From Hoeflea sp038900095 (GTDB taxonomy: Bacteria > Pseudomonadota > Alphaproteobacteria > Rhizobiales > Rhizobiaceae), in the NCBI RefSeq assembly GCF_038900095.1, contig NZ_JBBMQQ010000013.1, positions 1-64,000 of the forward strand: a stretch of 64,000 nt of DNA, read 5' to 3'. The first letter of the stretch is position 1, and each line of letters opens with the position of its first letter. The position numbers were made by a program, and so were the translations under genes. Of this stretch, positions 18,206-27,783 are shown in pieces. The notes under the pieces were generated by a model. The model saw only the letters and a list, made by a program, of their open reading frames with translations, was not told the origin of the DNA and did no database searches.

Positions 18206-18967
18206 TCAGAGCATCTGACTGATCAGGCCGGTGGCTGACAGCAGCGTCAAAAGCAGCAGGCAGGCGTTCTTGTACAAATGCTCGTAAGCCGGGCGAAACA
18301 GCCAGATCCCGGCAAAGACACCGAGCAGCACCACCGGCGACATCAGCACACCGCGCCAGACCGCCTGTGTGGTCATCACGTCGTAGGCGACCAGCCAGAC
18401 CAGCGACGTCACCATGCTGATGCACAGGAACATCACCAGCGAGGCCCGCATCTGTTTTGGCGGCGTGTCGCCCGCCAGAACATAGAGCGCGATCACCATG
18501 CCGCCGACGGAGGCGAGCCCGGTCGCGATCCCGGCAGTCAGTCCGCTGGCATAAAGACCCTTCGGGGTTGCCAGGAATTTCGGCCTCAGCCTGAAGAATT
18601 GCGCCAGCGTCAATGCCAGGATGAGGCTCAGCGCCAGTTTCTTGGACAGTGCGACGTCGATATTCGTGGTGGCAAGCAGGCCGATGGGCATGCCGATGGC
18701 CGAGCAGATCACCAGCCCCCAGACAATCTTCATGTTGGCATGTGCCATGCCGCCCCTGAACATGGCGAGGCTTGCCGCACCCTCGAGCAGGTAGCACATC
18801 GGGATCAGTTCGACCGGTGGAATGAGGATGGCCACGCCAGCCATGACCACCGCCGAAAGGCCAAACCCGGCAAAGCCCCTGATCAGGCCGGCGGTGAAAA
18901 CCACAGCCAGAACGATTGCCAGGTCAGTCAGGGCAAGCCCGGTCTCGTAGGTCAGGGTGGTAATCAA
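18206..18967 (-). CDS. TauE/SafE family sulfite or organosulfur exporter
   Basis: A membrane protein of roughly 250 residues with about eight hydrophobic segments, of the TauE/SafE (4-TM repeat) family that moves sulfite, sulfoacetate or related anions. The characteristic first repeat FTAGLIRGFAGFGLSAVVMA and the second repeat YASGLTAGIATGLASVGGM are both visible, each with the family glycine pattern. The start is uncertain: the frame runs up to a GTG at 19063, but the first membrane segment and family N-terminus fit a TTG at 18967 better; neither has a strong ribosome site. No sulfur-metabolism gene is adjacent, so the substrate cannot be named. Confidence 0.8.
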   Translation of the reverse strand: MITTLTYETGLALTDLAIVLAVVFTAGLIRGFAGFGLSAVVMAGVAILIPPVELIPMCYLLEGAASLAMFRGGMAHANMKIVWGLVICSAIGMPIGLLATTNIDVALSKKLALSLILALTLAQFFRLRPKFLATPKGLYASGLTAGIATGLASVGGMVIALYVLAGDTPPKQMRASLVMFLCISMVTSLVWLVAYDVMTTQAVWRGVLMSPVVLLGVFAGIWLFRPAYEHLYKNACLLLLTLLSATGLISQML

Positions 18968-19169
18968 GAGGCGGCCGGTTCCATTGCGCGTGTGACCGCG
19001 ACCATAAAGGATAACAGTTCGGTTTGGGTCAGATATTTCCGCACCTGGGTGATCCGGATGCACTCGGGCTGGCCCGCGCCTCGGAAACCTAAATTTAATA
19101 TGCCTTATGTATCAATTGAGAAATGTCACAGGTAGCTCTTGGAGATTATACAGATGACGGCGTCTTGAA

Positions 19170-21110
19170 GTGTTGAAAACAGCATTCTCTCACTTGAGGC
19201 GTTTGGTGTCCGTTCCTTCGGGCAACACTGAGCTGCTCAAGGCTCAGTTCAAGGTTTTCTCAAGCCACGTCCCGTTGATGTACAGCATCATCATCATCAA
19301 CGCATGGGCGCTCGCCTTTACGTTCTGGTCAGCGGCGCCGGTGTGGCTGTCGGTCCATATTCCAGCCTTCCTGACATTGATATGTGCCGGCCGCCTGGTT
19401 CTGTGGTGGCGCTCGAGGCACAAGGTGCCGACCCCGGAGCAAGCCCACAAGGCGTTAACCCGGACCAACCAGTTTGCCTTCCTGCTGACCTCCGGACTCA
19501 CCATCTGGGCCTTGTCGCTCTATCCCTATGGCGATGCCTACATGCAGGGCAATATCGCCTTTTTCCTCGCCATTACCGGCCTCGGCGTCATCATCTGCTT
19601 TCAGCCGTTGCCGTCGACCGCCTTCATCGTCGCAATTGTCCTCAACACCGCGTTTGTTTCCTATTTCAGCCTTGCCGGCATCACCGCGTTCGTCGGTATG
19701 GCGCTCAACCTGTTGCTGGTCTCGATCGGCCTGCTGCTGATGCTGATGGTGCAGTTCAGGCATTTTTCCGGCGCAGTCAGTGCCCAGACCAAGCTTGAGG
19801 CAGCCAACCGGGAAAACGCCCGTTTAGCCAATCTTGACAGCCTGACCGGTCTTGCCAATCGCCGTCAGTTCTTCACCCAGCTTGACACCTTGTTCTCTGA
19901 AGCCGGGGGACGGCGGCTCGCCGTTGGCGTTATCGATCTGGATGGCTTCAAGCCGATCAATGACCTCTATGGACACAAGGTTGGTGATGCCTTGCTGCGC
20001 GAAGTCGGGCAACGTCTTTCTGACCTCGCGGAAAGCAAAACCTTCATTTCCCGGCTAGGCGGTGACGAATTCGCCCTGACCGTGGCCGATTGCCCCGATG
20101 ATGCCCGGCTGCTGAGCCTGGGCGAACAGATCTGTGCGGCATTGCGCACTCCGTTCGTGCTGCAGGATGCGACCGTGCAGATTTCCGGATCGATCGGATT
20201 GTCGGTCTATCCGCAACAGGCGACCGATGTGCAGCAGCTTTATGAACGGGCCGATTACGCCCTTTACCAGAGCAAGCGCACCAACCGCGGTCACGCGCTT
20301 TTGTTCAGCACCGAGCACGTTCTCGCCATCGAGGAAAACCACCGCCTCGAGCAGGTGTTGAGCAAGGCGGATCTCGAGACGGAACTTGCCGTCTTCTTCC
20401 AGCCCATCATCGACATCCGGAATCAGAAAACGATGGCTTTTGAAGCCCTCGCGCGCTGGAGCAGCCCGGTATTGGGGCGCGTGTCGCCGGGCGACTTCAT
20501 ACCGGTTGCCGAGCGCATCGGGCTGATCAGCGAGCTGACATGCGTGTTGCTCAAGAAGGCGCTTGCCGCAGCCTGTCATTGGCCGGAGGACGTCGGGCTT
20601 TCCTTCAATCTGTCGACCCATGACATCAGCTCGTCCGACGGTGTGGCGACCATTGCCGGCATTATCCTGTCGAGCGGAATCGATCCCAGGCGGATCGATT
20701 TCGAGATCACGGAAACGGCGATGATGTATGATTTCAAGCAGGCCAAGGCGTCAATCGAAACCATCAAGGGGCTTGGCTGCGGCATAGCGCTCGACGATTT
20801 CGGGACCGGCTATTCCAGCCTCAGCCAGCTGCATGCCCTGCCTCTGACCAAGATCAAGATCGACCGCAGCTTCGTTTCCGGCCTGCACGAGAACCCGGCC
20901 AGCTACAAGATCGTGAAGTCGCTGCTGGCGCTCAGTTCCGACATGGGACTGGGTTGCGTCATAGAAGGAGTCGAGACCAGGGAAGAACTCGATGCTTTGG
21001 AAAAACTCGGCGGGATCCTGGTCCAGGGCTATTTCTATTCTCCCCCTGTTCCCGAAACGGAAATTGCCAGATTTCTCCCCGCCGACAGCCAGATCCGCAA
21101 GGCAGGATAG
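19170..21110 (+). CDS. Membrane GGDEF-EAL c-di-GMP enzyme
   Basis: A 646-residue protein with about six transmembrane segments (residues 35-195), a short linker helix, a GGDEF domain and an EAL domain. The cyclase motif GGDEF is intact (297-301); no RxxD product-inhibition site is found five residues before it. The EAL motif (425-427) and the other phosphodiesterase residues are present: N480 in SFNLS, EITET, DDFGTGYSSL (542-551), KIKID, IEGVE and VQGYF. It could therefore both make and degrade cyclic di-GMP at the inner membrane, perhaps governed by the membrane part, which resembles a MASE-type sensor. The start is a GTG at 19170 with a TTG next to it. It converges on a second c-di-GMP gene 119 bases away. 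Confidence 0.88.
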   Translation: MLKTAFSHLRRLVSVPSGNTELLKAQFKVFSSHVPLMYSIIIINAWALAFTFWSAAPVWLSVHIPAFLTLICAGRLVLWWRSRHKVPTPEQAHKALTRTNQFAFLLTSGLTIWALSLYPYGDAYMQGNIAFFLAITGLGVIICFQPLPSTAFIVAIVLNTAFVSYFSLAGITAFVGMALNLLLVSIGLLLMLMVQFRHFSGAVSAQTKLEAANRENARLANLDSLTGLANRRQFFTQLDTLFSEAGGRRLAVGVIDLDGFKPINDLYGHKVGDALLREVGQRLSDLAESKTFISRLGGDEFALTVADCPDDARLLSLGEQICAALRTPFVLQDATVQISGSIGLSVYPQQATDVQQLYERADYALYQSKRTNRGHALLFSTEHVLAIEENHRLEQVLSKADLETELAVFFQPIIDIRNQKTMAFEALARWSSPVLGRVSPGDFIPVAERIGLISELTCVLLKKALAAACHWPEDVGLSFNLSTHDISSSDGVATIAGIILSSGIDPRRIDFEITETAMMYDFKQAKASIETIKGLGCGIALDDFGTGYSSLSQLHALPLTKIKIDRSFVSGLHENPASYKIVKSLLALSSDMGLGCVIEGVETREELDALEKLGGILVQGYFYSPPVPETEIARFLPADSQIRKAG

Positions 21111-21229
21111 GCCGCAGGTTCGCCACCCAAACGCATCGCCCGTAGATTTTTTTGCAGGACAAGCCAAGCCGGGCCGGCCGGCAACGTTAGCGCTGTCCGT
21201 CGCAAACTGAATGGACAGATGGCCCCGGC

Positions 21230-23404
21230 TCAGGCCGAGCGCACCTCGGAGACCGGTTGGGACCGGGCGATGAACTTGACCACTTCCGGTATCAGCAGCG
21301 CGGGCGCCGGCCGGGAATAATAGAACCCCTGAATGGCGTCACAGCCCATATCCCGGATCACGGCCACTTCTTCGCCGGTCTCTGCTCCCTCGATCACGAT
21401 GTTGAAGCCAAGCCCGCGGCTGAGCTCGAGAATCCCGCGCAGAACCTTCTGCTTGCGCAGGTCCGTGTCGATGTCGGAGATGAAGCTCCTGTCGACCTTC
21501 AGCTGGTCGAACGGCAAGCGATTGAGATAGCCCAGCGATGAATAACCGGTGCCGAAATCGTCAAGCGACAGCAGCACGCCGAGCTCCCGGATCGCCGAGA
21601 GAACCTTTTCGATCCGCTGTTCGCTCTGGTCGACAAACACCCCTTCGGTGATTTCGATGCAGATCTCGTTGCCTGACAGGTTGTGACGTTTGAGCGCGTC
21701 TTTCACCACCGCAACAAAGTTAGGCTGCCAAAGCTGGATTGGCGAGACGTTCACCGAGATGTGCTTGAAATCGAATTTTTTCTCGCGCCATTTCGCCGCC
21801 TGTTCGCACGCCAGGTCAAGGATAAGCGTGCCCAGGTCGACAATCTGGCCGCTGTTCTCGGCTATCGGAATGAAGAGTCCCGGCGGAACTGGCCCTTCCA
21901 CCGGATGGGTCCATCGGGCGAGGGCTTCGACACCGGCCAGCTGGTTTGTTGACGGGTCGATCTGCGGCTGGAAATGGATCTCTATTTCGCGTTCGTGAAT
22001 CGCCAGCCGAAGCATGCGCTCCATCCGGATGTTGTTCTGAAACTCGTCATACAATTTCGAGGAGAAGAACACGGCCCGGTCACCCTTGGCCTTTGCCTTG
22101 CGCAAGGCCAGCCCGGCATTGCGGTGGGCTTCATCCGCATCCTTGGCGTCATGTTTCAGCAAGACGATCCCCGCAGATCCGGTGACGCGAAATTCGCCGG
22201 CGCTGAGCTGAACTGGTTGATGAACCGCTGTCAGCATTTTCCGGGCAAGTTCGGAAACGTCCTCGGCCGGCCTGCCATCACCGATCAGAACCGTGAAATG
22301 ATCTCCGGACAGACGGGCGATCCGCACTCCGTCTCCCGCGGCCTCCTTGATCCTCGTGGCAACCGTCTTGAGCAGGTCGTCCCCGGTTTTCTGCCCGTAG
22401 GCATCGTTGATCTGCCTGAACTTGTCGAGATCGAGGTGCACAAGTGTCCATTTGCGTTTGCCTGAAAGGCTTTCGGCCAGGGCGGTATCGAGATCGTTGA
22501 GATACCGGCCCCGGTTGGAGAGCCCGGTCAGCGTGTCGGTATAGGCGAGATGGGCAAGCTTGCTCTGCAGCGCCACGACCCGTTCGAGCCCCTGGGCCAG
22601 CGCGCCGATCTCGTCGCCTCTGCTCCTGTAGGGCACCGCGCCGCTCGGAGCGCCGGCTGCCAGGTCATCGGCATATTTTGCCAAAACCCGCAGCGGTTTG
22701 AGTTCTGCGCCCATGCTGAACGCACCGAAGGCGGCGACAAGTGCAAGGATGAGGCTGCTCGCAATGATGATTTGCAAGCTCAATTCATTCTTTGCCGCGA
22801 CCAGGTCATCGACCCAGCCGACATCGACGGCAAGAGCCCCGGCTATGGCGCCGGAGGCGGCCTGGATCGGTGTCAGATAGGCCAGCCGCATACGCCCCAT
22901 CACCGGCACTTCACCAAGGTGCGGCCGGTTGTTGATCAGGTTGTCATAGGCAGGATGCATGATGCCGATCGACATCGGCGGCGGCATCGAGCCGTCCGGT
23001 TTCCGGAAAGTCGTGGCAAAACGGTCAAACGCCTGGGTCTCGGCATTGAGCCTGAACAGGTTGGCCGCCCCCTGGTTGATGGCCCCGATTTCCTTGAGAA
23101 GCGCATCGTGTGCTTCCCGGAAGGAAAGGGCCTTGGCGGTGTCGCTTCCCTTGAGGCGAAGCGCCTGCGGCCGTCCGTCCTCATCGCGGACGGCGGCAAA
23201 TTCAGACGCCAGGCGGTCGGCAAACAACGCCGCTGCAGCCCGCGCCGCCCGGTCGATGCGGACCGAAGAGTTCGCCGCCGTTACCTCGTAGAGCTTGAAG
23301 TAACCCAGGGTTGCAGTAATCAGAATTGAAACAGAAACGATCAGGACGAGTAGGGACGTCACTCTGCCGGTTGTCCCTTTTAGAAATGAAAACAGTATGG
23401 ACAT
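21230..23404 (-). CDS. EAL phosphodiesterase with degenerate GGDEF and periplasmic sensor
   Basis: A 724-residue protein. Membrane segment 1 (about residues 16-39) and segment 2 (about 210-230) flank a periplasmic sensor of some 170 residues; a HAMP-like linker follows, then GGDEF and EAL domains. The cyclase signature is degenerate, SGDHF at 366-370, so cyclase activity is unlikely and the domain may instead bind GTP. The EAL domain keeps EALARW (493-498), the NVSP asparagine, EITEG, DDFGTGYSSL, KVDRS, IEGAE and IQGFYYS, so c-di-GMP hydrolysis is expected. Start chosen at the ATG at 23404 (AGGA upstream), rather than the TTG at 23422. Confidence 0.88.
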   Translation of the reverse strand: MSILFSFLKGTTGRVTSLLVLIVSVSILITATLGYFKLYEVTAANSSVRIDRAARAAAALFADRLASEFAAVRDEDGRPQALRLKGSDTAKALSFREAHDALLKEIGAINQGAANLFRLNAETQAFDRFATTFRKPDGSMPPPMSIGIMHPAYDNLINNRPHLGEVPVMGRMRLAYLTPIQAASGAIAGALAVDVGWVDDLVAAKNELSLQIIIASSLILALVAAFGAFSMGAELKPLRVLAKYADDLAAGAPSGAVPYRSRGDEIGALAQGLERVVALQSKLAHLAYTDTLTGLSNRGRYLNDLDTALAESLSGKRKWTLVHLDLDKFRQINDAYGQKTGDDLLKTVATRIKEAAGDGVRIARLSGDHFTVLIGDGRPAEDVSELARKMLTAVHQPVQLSAGEFRVTGSAGIVLLKHDAKDADEAHRNAGLALRKAKAKGDRAVFFSSKLYDEFQNNIRMERMLRLAIHEREIEIHFQPQIDPSTNQLAGVEALARWTHPVEGPVPPGLFIPIAENSGQIVDLGTLILDLACEQAAKWREKKFDFKHISVNVSPIQLWQPNFVAVVKDALKRHNLSGNEICIEITEGVFVDQSEQRIEKVLSAIRELGVLLSLDDFGTGYSSLGYLNRLPFDQLKVDRSFISDIDTDLRKQKVLRGILELSRGLGFNIVIEGAETGEEVAVIRDMGCDAIQGFYYSRPAPALLIPEVVKFIARSQPVSEVRSA

Positions 23405-23678
23405 ATTAGATTGTCCTAACAATAAATCTAAATAATACAGGAATTTCTAGCGGTTAAAGCTTGCGCGAAAGTGAAGAGATAAGATTCAATTTTTAACGAT
23501 TGTTATGGTGACGAGTCTACTTGATTCTGCAAGCTTGTTCATCCGGCTATGCTGCAGGAGCGCGCCGTCAGTCGGAAGAAATGCTTTTCGTAAATCTCGG
23601 AGCCTGCTCCCGGCAGGCCGGATTGGGCATATTTCAAGCCGGTTGCGGGGATGGAAACAACAATTGCTGACGGGACTG

Positions 23679-24884
23679 TCAGAACGCCAGATCGGCCACC
23701 ACCGCATCAAGCACCAGCATCCCGGCAGGCGTGCAGCGGATCCGGTCCGCATCCATTTGTTCGATCATGCCGTGATGGATCAGGAAATCGGTGCGATCGG
23801 GATCAAGGCCGCGGCCGGCCAGTGCGCCCCAGCGCTTCAGGTTGATGCCTTCGCGCAGCCTCAGCCCCATCAGCAGCAGCTCGTCCGCCTGTTCCGAGGC
23901 GGTCAGCTCGGTGGTCTCGATCATGCCATGGCCGTTTTCCGCCACCAGCTTGAGCCATGTCTCCGGCGTGCGCTCGGTCGCCGTGGCGATCTTGCCGGTT
24001 TTGGTGGACAGCCGGCCATGCGCGCCGGGACCGATCCCGGCATAGTCGCCATAGCGCCAGTAGGTCAGGTTGTGGCGGCTCTCGGCGCCGGGCCGGGCAT
24101 GGTTGGAGACTTCATAGGCCGGCAGCCCGTGGCTTTCGCACACCTGCCGGGTCAATTCATAAAGCTCGGCCGACAGTTCGCCATCCGGCACGATCAGCTT
24201 GCCGGCCTTGTGCAGGCCGTAAAAAGGTGTGCCTTCCTCGATCGTCAGCTGGTAGAGCGACAAATGATCGGCGGCCAGCGAAATCGCCTCTTTGAGTTCG
24301 GACGCCCAGGCTGCGGCCGTCTGGTCCGGACGCGCGTAGATCAGGTCGAACGACATGCGCGGGAAGATGTCACGCGCCAGGCCAATCGCCTTCAGCGCGT
24401 CGGCCCGGTCATGCAACCGCCCAAGCCGCTTGAGATCGGGGTCGTTGAGCGCCTGCACGCCCATCGAGACCCGGTTGACCCCTGCCTGCCGGTAGCCGCG
24501 AAACCGGCCCGCCTCGACGCTTGATGGGTTGGCTTCGAGCGTGATCTCGATGCCGTCGGGCACCGACCAGGCATCGCGCACGGCATCAAGGATGGCGCCG
24601 ACAGTATTCGGTGACATCAGCGACGGCGTTCCCCCGCCGAAGAAGATGCTGGTGACAACCCGCGGGCCGGAGAGGGCCCGCATCGCCGCGATTTCACGGG
24701 TGAAGGCAGCGACATAGGCCTGCTGGTCAATCCCGGCGTGGCGGACGTGGCTGTTGAAATCGCAATAGGGGCATTTGGCGGCGCAGAACGGCCAATGCAG
24801 ATAGACGCCGAAACCGGGTTTTCCGGTGTCGGGCAGGATCGCGCCGGACGCGTTTGCGTCAGTGGGGAGGGATGGTGTGGTCAC
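23679..24884 (-). CDS. hemW: Radical SAM heme chaperone HemW
   Basis: A 401-residue radical SAM protein. The iron-sulfur motif CAAKCPYCDFNSH (C34, C38, C41, plus the HemW-typical following residues) distinguishes it from true coproporphyrinogen dehydrogenase HemN; it is thought to bind heme and deliver it to client proteins. The SAM-binding GGGTPSL motif and the C-terminal HemN-type domain (GINLKRWG near residue 350) are present. Residues 1-24 precede the conserved FGVYLHWPFC segment. Its start overlaps the rdgB stop by 4 bases; rph-rdgB-hemW form an operon in many Hyphomicrobiales. Confidence 0.93.
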   Translation of the reverse strand: MTTPSLPTDANASGAILPDTGKPGFGVYLHWPFCAAKCPYCDFNSHVRHAGIDQQAYVAAFTREIAAMRALSGPRVVTSIFFGGGTPSLMSPNTVGAILDAVRDAWSVPDGIEITLEANPSSVEAGRFRGYRQAGVNRVSMGVQALNDPDLKRLGRLHDRADALKAIGLARDIFPRMSFDLIYARPDQTAAAWASELKEAISLAADHLSLYQLTIEEGTPFYGLHKAGKLIVPDGELSAELYELTRQVCESHGLPAYEVSNHARPGAESRHNLTYWRYGDYAGIGPGAHGRLSTKTGKIATATERTPETWLKLVAENGHGMIETTELTASEQADELLLMGLRLREGINLKRWGALAGRGLDPDRTDFLIHHGMIEQMDADRIRCTPAGMLVLDAVVADLAF

Positions 24885-25534
24885 GTTGCAGGTACACCGA
24901 GGCGCTGCTCCGCAAACAGCTTGAAGGCGCGCGCCCGGTGCGAAAGGGCTGTCGCCTGGCCGGGTTTCCAGCCGTGCTTTTCCTCGGCCGGCATCTCGCC
25001 GAAAGTGCGGCTATGGCCATCGGGGCGGAACATCGGATCATAGCCGAAGCCGAGAGAGCCGCGGGCCGGCCAGACCAGCACGCCCGGCGCCTCGCCGCGG
25101 AAGAAGCTGACCTCGCCTTCCGGCGTTGCCAGGCACAAGACGCTGACGAAGCGGCCGGTGCGCTGCGCATCGCTGTCCGCGCCGCGCGCCTGAAGCGCAT
25201 CCTCGACCTTCTGCATGGCGACGGTGAAATCGCGGCTGCCGTCTTCAAGCGTCGCCCAGTCGGCGGTGTACACGCCCGGCGCGCCGCCGAGCGCGTCGAC
25301 CACCAGTCCGGAATCATCCGACAATGCAATCAGCCCGGACGCCGTTGCCGCGGCAAGCGCCTTGGTTGCGGCATTGGCCTCGAAGGTGTCACCGGTTTCC
25401 TCGGGCTCGGGCAGGCCAAGTTCGGCCGCCGAGGTCACCTCGACTCCGAGCGGGCCGCACAGGTCGCGGATCTCCGAGATCTTGCCGGCATTGTGGCTGG
25501 CGACCAGGAGCTTGGTCAGGGGCGCGTTCGACAT
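24881..25534 (-). CDS. rdgB: Non-canonical purine NTP pyrophosphatase (RdgB/HAM1)
   Basis: A 217-residue ITPase that converts dITP, ITP and XTP to monophosphates, keeping inosine and xanthine out of nucleic acids. Family motifs: ASHNAGKISEI (12-22), TFEANAATKA (50-59), SDDSGLVVDALGG (72-84), and the FGYDPMF and SHRARA segments near the C-terminus. It starts 5 bases after the rph stop and overlaps hemW by 4 bases, so the three genes are co-transcribed. Confidence 0.95.
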   Translation of the reverse strand: MSNAPLTKLLVASHNAGKISEIRDLCGPLGVEVTSAAELGLPEPEETGDTFEANAATKALAAATASGLIALSDDSGLVVDALGGAPGVYTADWATLEDGSRDFTVAMQKVEDALQARGADSDAQRTGRFVSVLCLATPEGEVSFFRGEAPGVLVWPARGSLGFGYDPMFRPDGHSRTFGEMPAEEKHGWKPGQATALSHRARAFKLFAEQRLGVPAT

Positions 25535-25539
25535 GTCTG

Positions 25540-26265
25540 TTACAGCGGTCCTGCGACCGCTTCCTTCTGCATGGTGACCAGATCTGCGATGCCGTTCTTG
25601 GCCAGTTCCAGGAGCTCCAGCAACTGCGCTTGCGTGAACGGCTCGGCTTCGGCCGTGCCCTGGATCTCGACGATCCCGCCCGATCCGGTCATGACGAAAT
25701 TCGCATCCGTCTCGGCTGCCGAATCCTCGAGATAATCAAGATCGATCACCGGCTGGGAAGCGAAGATCCCGCACGACACTGCCGCGACATGATCCTTGAG
25801 CACCCGCTCGGTGCGCACCATGGCGCGCGCTTCCATCCATTTCAGGCAGTCGTGCAACGCGATCCATGCACCCGTGATTGCAGCCGTGCGGGTGCCGCCA
25901 TCGGCCTGGATGACATCGCAATCGATGGTGATCTGGCGTTCGCCGAGTTCCTGCAGGTTGACCACGGCACGAAGCGAGCGGCCGATCAGGCGCTGGATTT
26001 CGAGCGTCCGGCCACCTTGCTTGCCCGCGGTCGCTTCACGGCGCATGCGATCGCCGGTCGAGCGCGGCAGCATGCCGTACTCAGCCGTAACCCAGCCCTT
26101 TCCGCCGTTGCGCAACCATGGTGGAACCCGCTCTTCGAGGCTCGCGGTGCAAAGCACATGGGTGTCGCCGAACTTGACCAGGCAGGAGCCTTCTGCGTGC
26201 TTGGATACGTTACGTTCAAAGCTGACCGCCCGCATTTTGTCTGTGTTCCGTCCCGAGGGCCGCAT
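25540..26265 (-). CDS. rph: Ribonuclease PH
   Basis: A 241-residue phosphorolytic 3'-to-5' exoribonuclease that trims tRNA 3' ends. The start is the ATG at 26265, preceded by AGGAGAG, and gives the family N-terminus MRPSGRNTDKMRAVSFER; the frame is open upstream without a plausible start. Conserved blocks include GSCLVKFGDTHVLCTAS, RRREATAGKQGGRTLEIQRL, QADGGTRTAAITGAW and VMTGSGGIVEIQGTAE. It heads the rph-rdgB-hemW operon and is divergent from hrcA, a common arrangement in rhizobia. Confidence 0.96.
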   Translation of the reverse strand: MRPSGRNTDKMRAVSFERNVSKHAEGSCLVKFGDTHVLCTASLEERVPPWLRNGGKGWVTAEYGMLPRSTGDRMRREATAGKQGGRTLEIQRLIGRSLRAVVNLQELGERQITIDCDVIQADGGTRTAAITGAWIALHDCLKWMEARAMVRTERVLKDHVAAVSCGIFASQPVIDLDYLEDSAAETDANFVMTGSGGIVEIQGTAEAEPFTQAQLLELLELAKNGIADLVTMQKEAVAGPL

Positions 26266-26479
26266 CGTGTCTCTCCTGATTTCAGTGTTGCCGCCTTCTA
26301 TCGGCGCGCGCAGCACGATGCAAAGAAAAAGCGTTTCTCTCTCCTCTATTGCATAACGGTCCGTCAATCCGGAGCCCGGCTTGCGCTGCCCCTTCCGTGT
26401 TGATGCGCAAATCCCTATATTCCGGCTAGGCACCGTTACCGGTGGCCTGTAGGACAATACGCATGACCATGACAAAGAC

Positions 26480-27565
26480 ATGACCATGAATACGCCATCC
26501 ATACCGGCTGATCTTGTCGGAGCGCTTGATGAACGCTCGCGGGAGATTTTCCGCGCGCTTGTGGAAAGCTACATGGAATCCGGCGATCCGCTCGGCTCCC
26601 GCAGCCTCTCGCGCATGTTGCCGATGTCGCTGTCGCCAGCTTCCATCCGCAATGTCATGAGCGATCTCGAGGACCTGGGACTGATCTATGCGCCCCATGT
26701 CAGCGCTGGCCGGTTGCCCACCCAGAAGGGCCTGCGGTTTTTCGTCGACGCCTTCATGCAGGTTGGTGACCTGCAGCCGGAGATGCGCCAGACAATCGAG
26801 CGCCAGGTTCATTCGGAAGATGCCAGCCGTCCGGTTGAGACACTGCTGACCGAGGCCAGCCAGATGCTGTCGGGCATGACCCGCGGCGCCGGCCTCGTCA
26901 TTGCCGCCAAGCAGGATTCGACCATCCGCCACATCGAGTTCATCCGGCTTGATCAGAAACGGGCGCTGGTGGTGCTGGTCGGCGGCAATGATCAGGTCGA
27001 GAACCGGGTGATGGAACTGCCGGACGGGGTTACCGCCGGGCAATTGACCGAGGCCGCGAATTTCCTCAATGCCCATCTTGCCGGCCGGACAATGAGTGAG
27101 GTGCGCAGCGAACTTGAGCGGATCACTGCCGAGGTCCGTTCCGAACTCGATGTGCTGTCGCGGGATCTGGTCGAGCGCGGCCTGGCCGTCTGGGCCGGCA
27201 GCCGCGACAGTGCGAACGCGGCACGGCTGATCGTGCGTGGCCGCGGCAACCTGCTGGAAGGCCTTTCTGCGGGCGAGGAACTCGATCGCCTCAAGCTGCT
27301 GTTTGACGAACTTGAACGCAAGGAAAGCCTGATCGAACTGATGACGCTGGCCGAAGAGGGATCCGGTGTCCGCATTTTCATCGGCTCGGAGAACAAGCTG
27401 TTTTCGCTGTCGGGGTCGTCGCTGATCGTGGCGCCCTGGCGTGATGGCGAGGACAAGGTCGTCGGCGCTGTCGGCATCATCGGTCCGACACGGCTCAACT
27501 ATGCCCGCATCGTTCCGATGGTCGATTACACGGCGCAACTGGTCTCACGCCTGGTGCGCAAATAG
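26480..27565 (+). CDS. hrcA: Heat-inducible transcription repressor HrcA
   Basis: A 361-residue repressor that binds CIRCE elements (usually before groESL) and is inactivated by unfolded proteins. The N-terminal winged helix (residues 10-80) carries the signature GSRSLSR, SPASIRNVMSDLEDLGL and HVSAGRLPTQKGLRFFVD; the rest matches the HrcA dimerisation and GAF-like domain, ending near GPTRLNYARIVPMVDYTA. No CIRCE inverted repeat was seen in the flanking non-coding sequence, so its targets lie elsewhere. An alternative ATG lies two codons downstream (26486). grpE follows after a 218-base gap. Confidence 0.95.
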   Translation: MTMNTPSIPADLVGALDERSREIFRALVESYMESGDPLGSRSLSRMLPMSLSPASIRNVMSDLEDLGLIYAPHVSAGRLPTQKGLRFFVDAFMQVGDLQPEMRQTIERQVHSEDASRPVETLLTEASQMLSGMTRGAGLVIAAKQDSTIRHIEFIRLDQKRALVVLVGGNDQVENRVMELPDGVTAGQLTEAANFLNAHLAGRTMSEVRSELERITAEVRSELDVLSRDLVERGLAVWAGSRDSANAARLIVRGRGNLLEGLSAGEELDRLKLLFDELERKESLIELMTLAEEGSGVRIFIGSENKLFSLSGSSLIVAPWRDGEDKVVGAVGIIGPTRLNYARIVPMVDYTAQLVSRLVRK

Positions 27566-27678
27566 CGCCAGTGTGAAACCGGACGGGATATCGGGCATAC
27601 TGACCCGATATATATGCATATCTTCCGATTTTCGCAGCGTGGATTGCGCGTCAGATCGATTGTCAGGCGGTGTTGGGC

Positions 27679-27707
27679 CTTGATTTTTACCACCCGAACG
27701 TCGATAT
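27679..27707 (+). promoter_or_regulatory. Candidate heat-shock (RpoH-type) promoter of grpE
   Basis: CTTGAT (27679-27684) and CGATAT (27702-27707) are spaced by 17 bases, similar to alphaproteobacterial RpoH promoters (CTTGAA, then CNATAT-like). It lies about 77 bases before the grpE start, which is a heat-shock gene in most bacteria. Pattern match only. Confidence 0.4.
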
Positions 27708-27722
27708 GCGAGGCATATCCCC

Positions 27723-27747
27723 GGGTCACATCTGGAATTGGTGACCC
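27723..27747 (+). promoter_or_regulatory. Leader inverted repeat of grpE
   Basis: GGGTCAC (27723-27729) and GTGACCC (27741-27747) form a perfect 7-bp inverted repeat with an 11-base spacer, just downstream of the candidate promoter and 37 bases before the start codon. It could be an mRNA hairpin (thermosensor or stabiliser) or an operator. It is not the CIRCE sequence. Confidence 0.5.
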
Positions 27748-27783
27748 TATGACATCCATCACAACAGTCAGGACATGCACAAC

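Noticed and set aside
26266..26479. Possible CIRCE element near hrcA
   Set aside because: No TTAGCACTC-N9-GAGTGCTAA-like repeat found in the rph-hrcA or hrcA-grpE gaps; the CACCG-N4-CGGTG dyad at 26431-26444 is too short.
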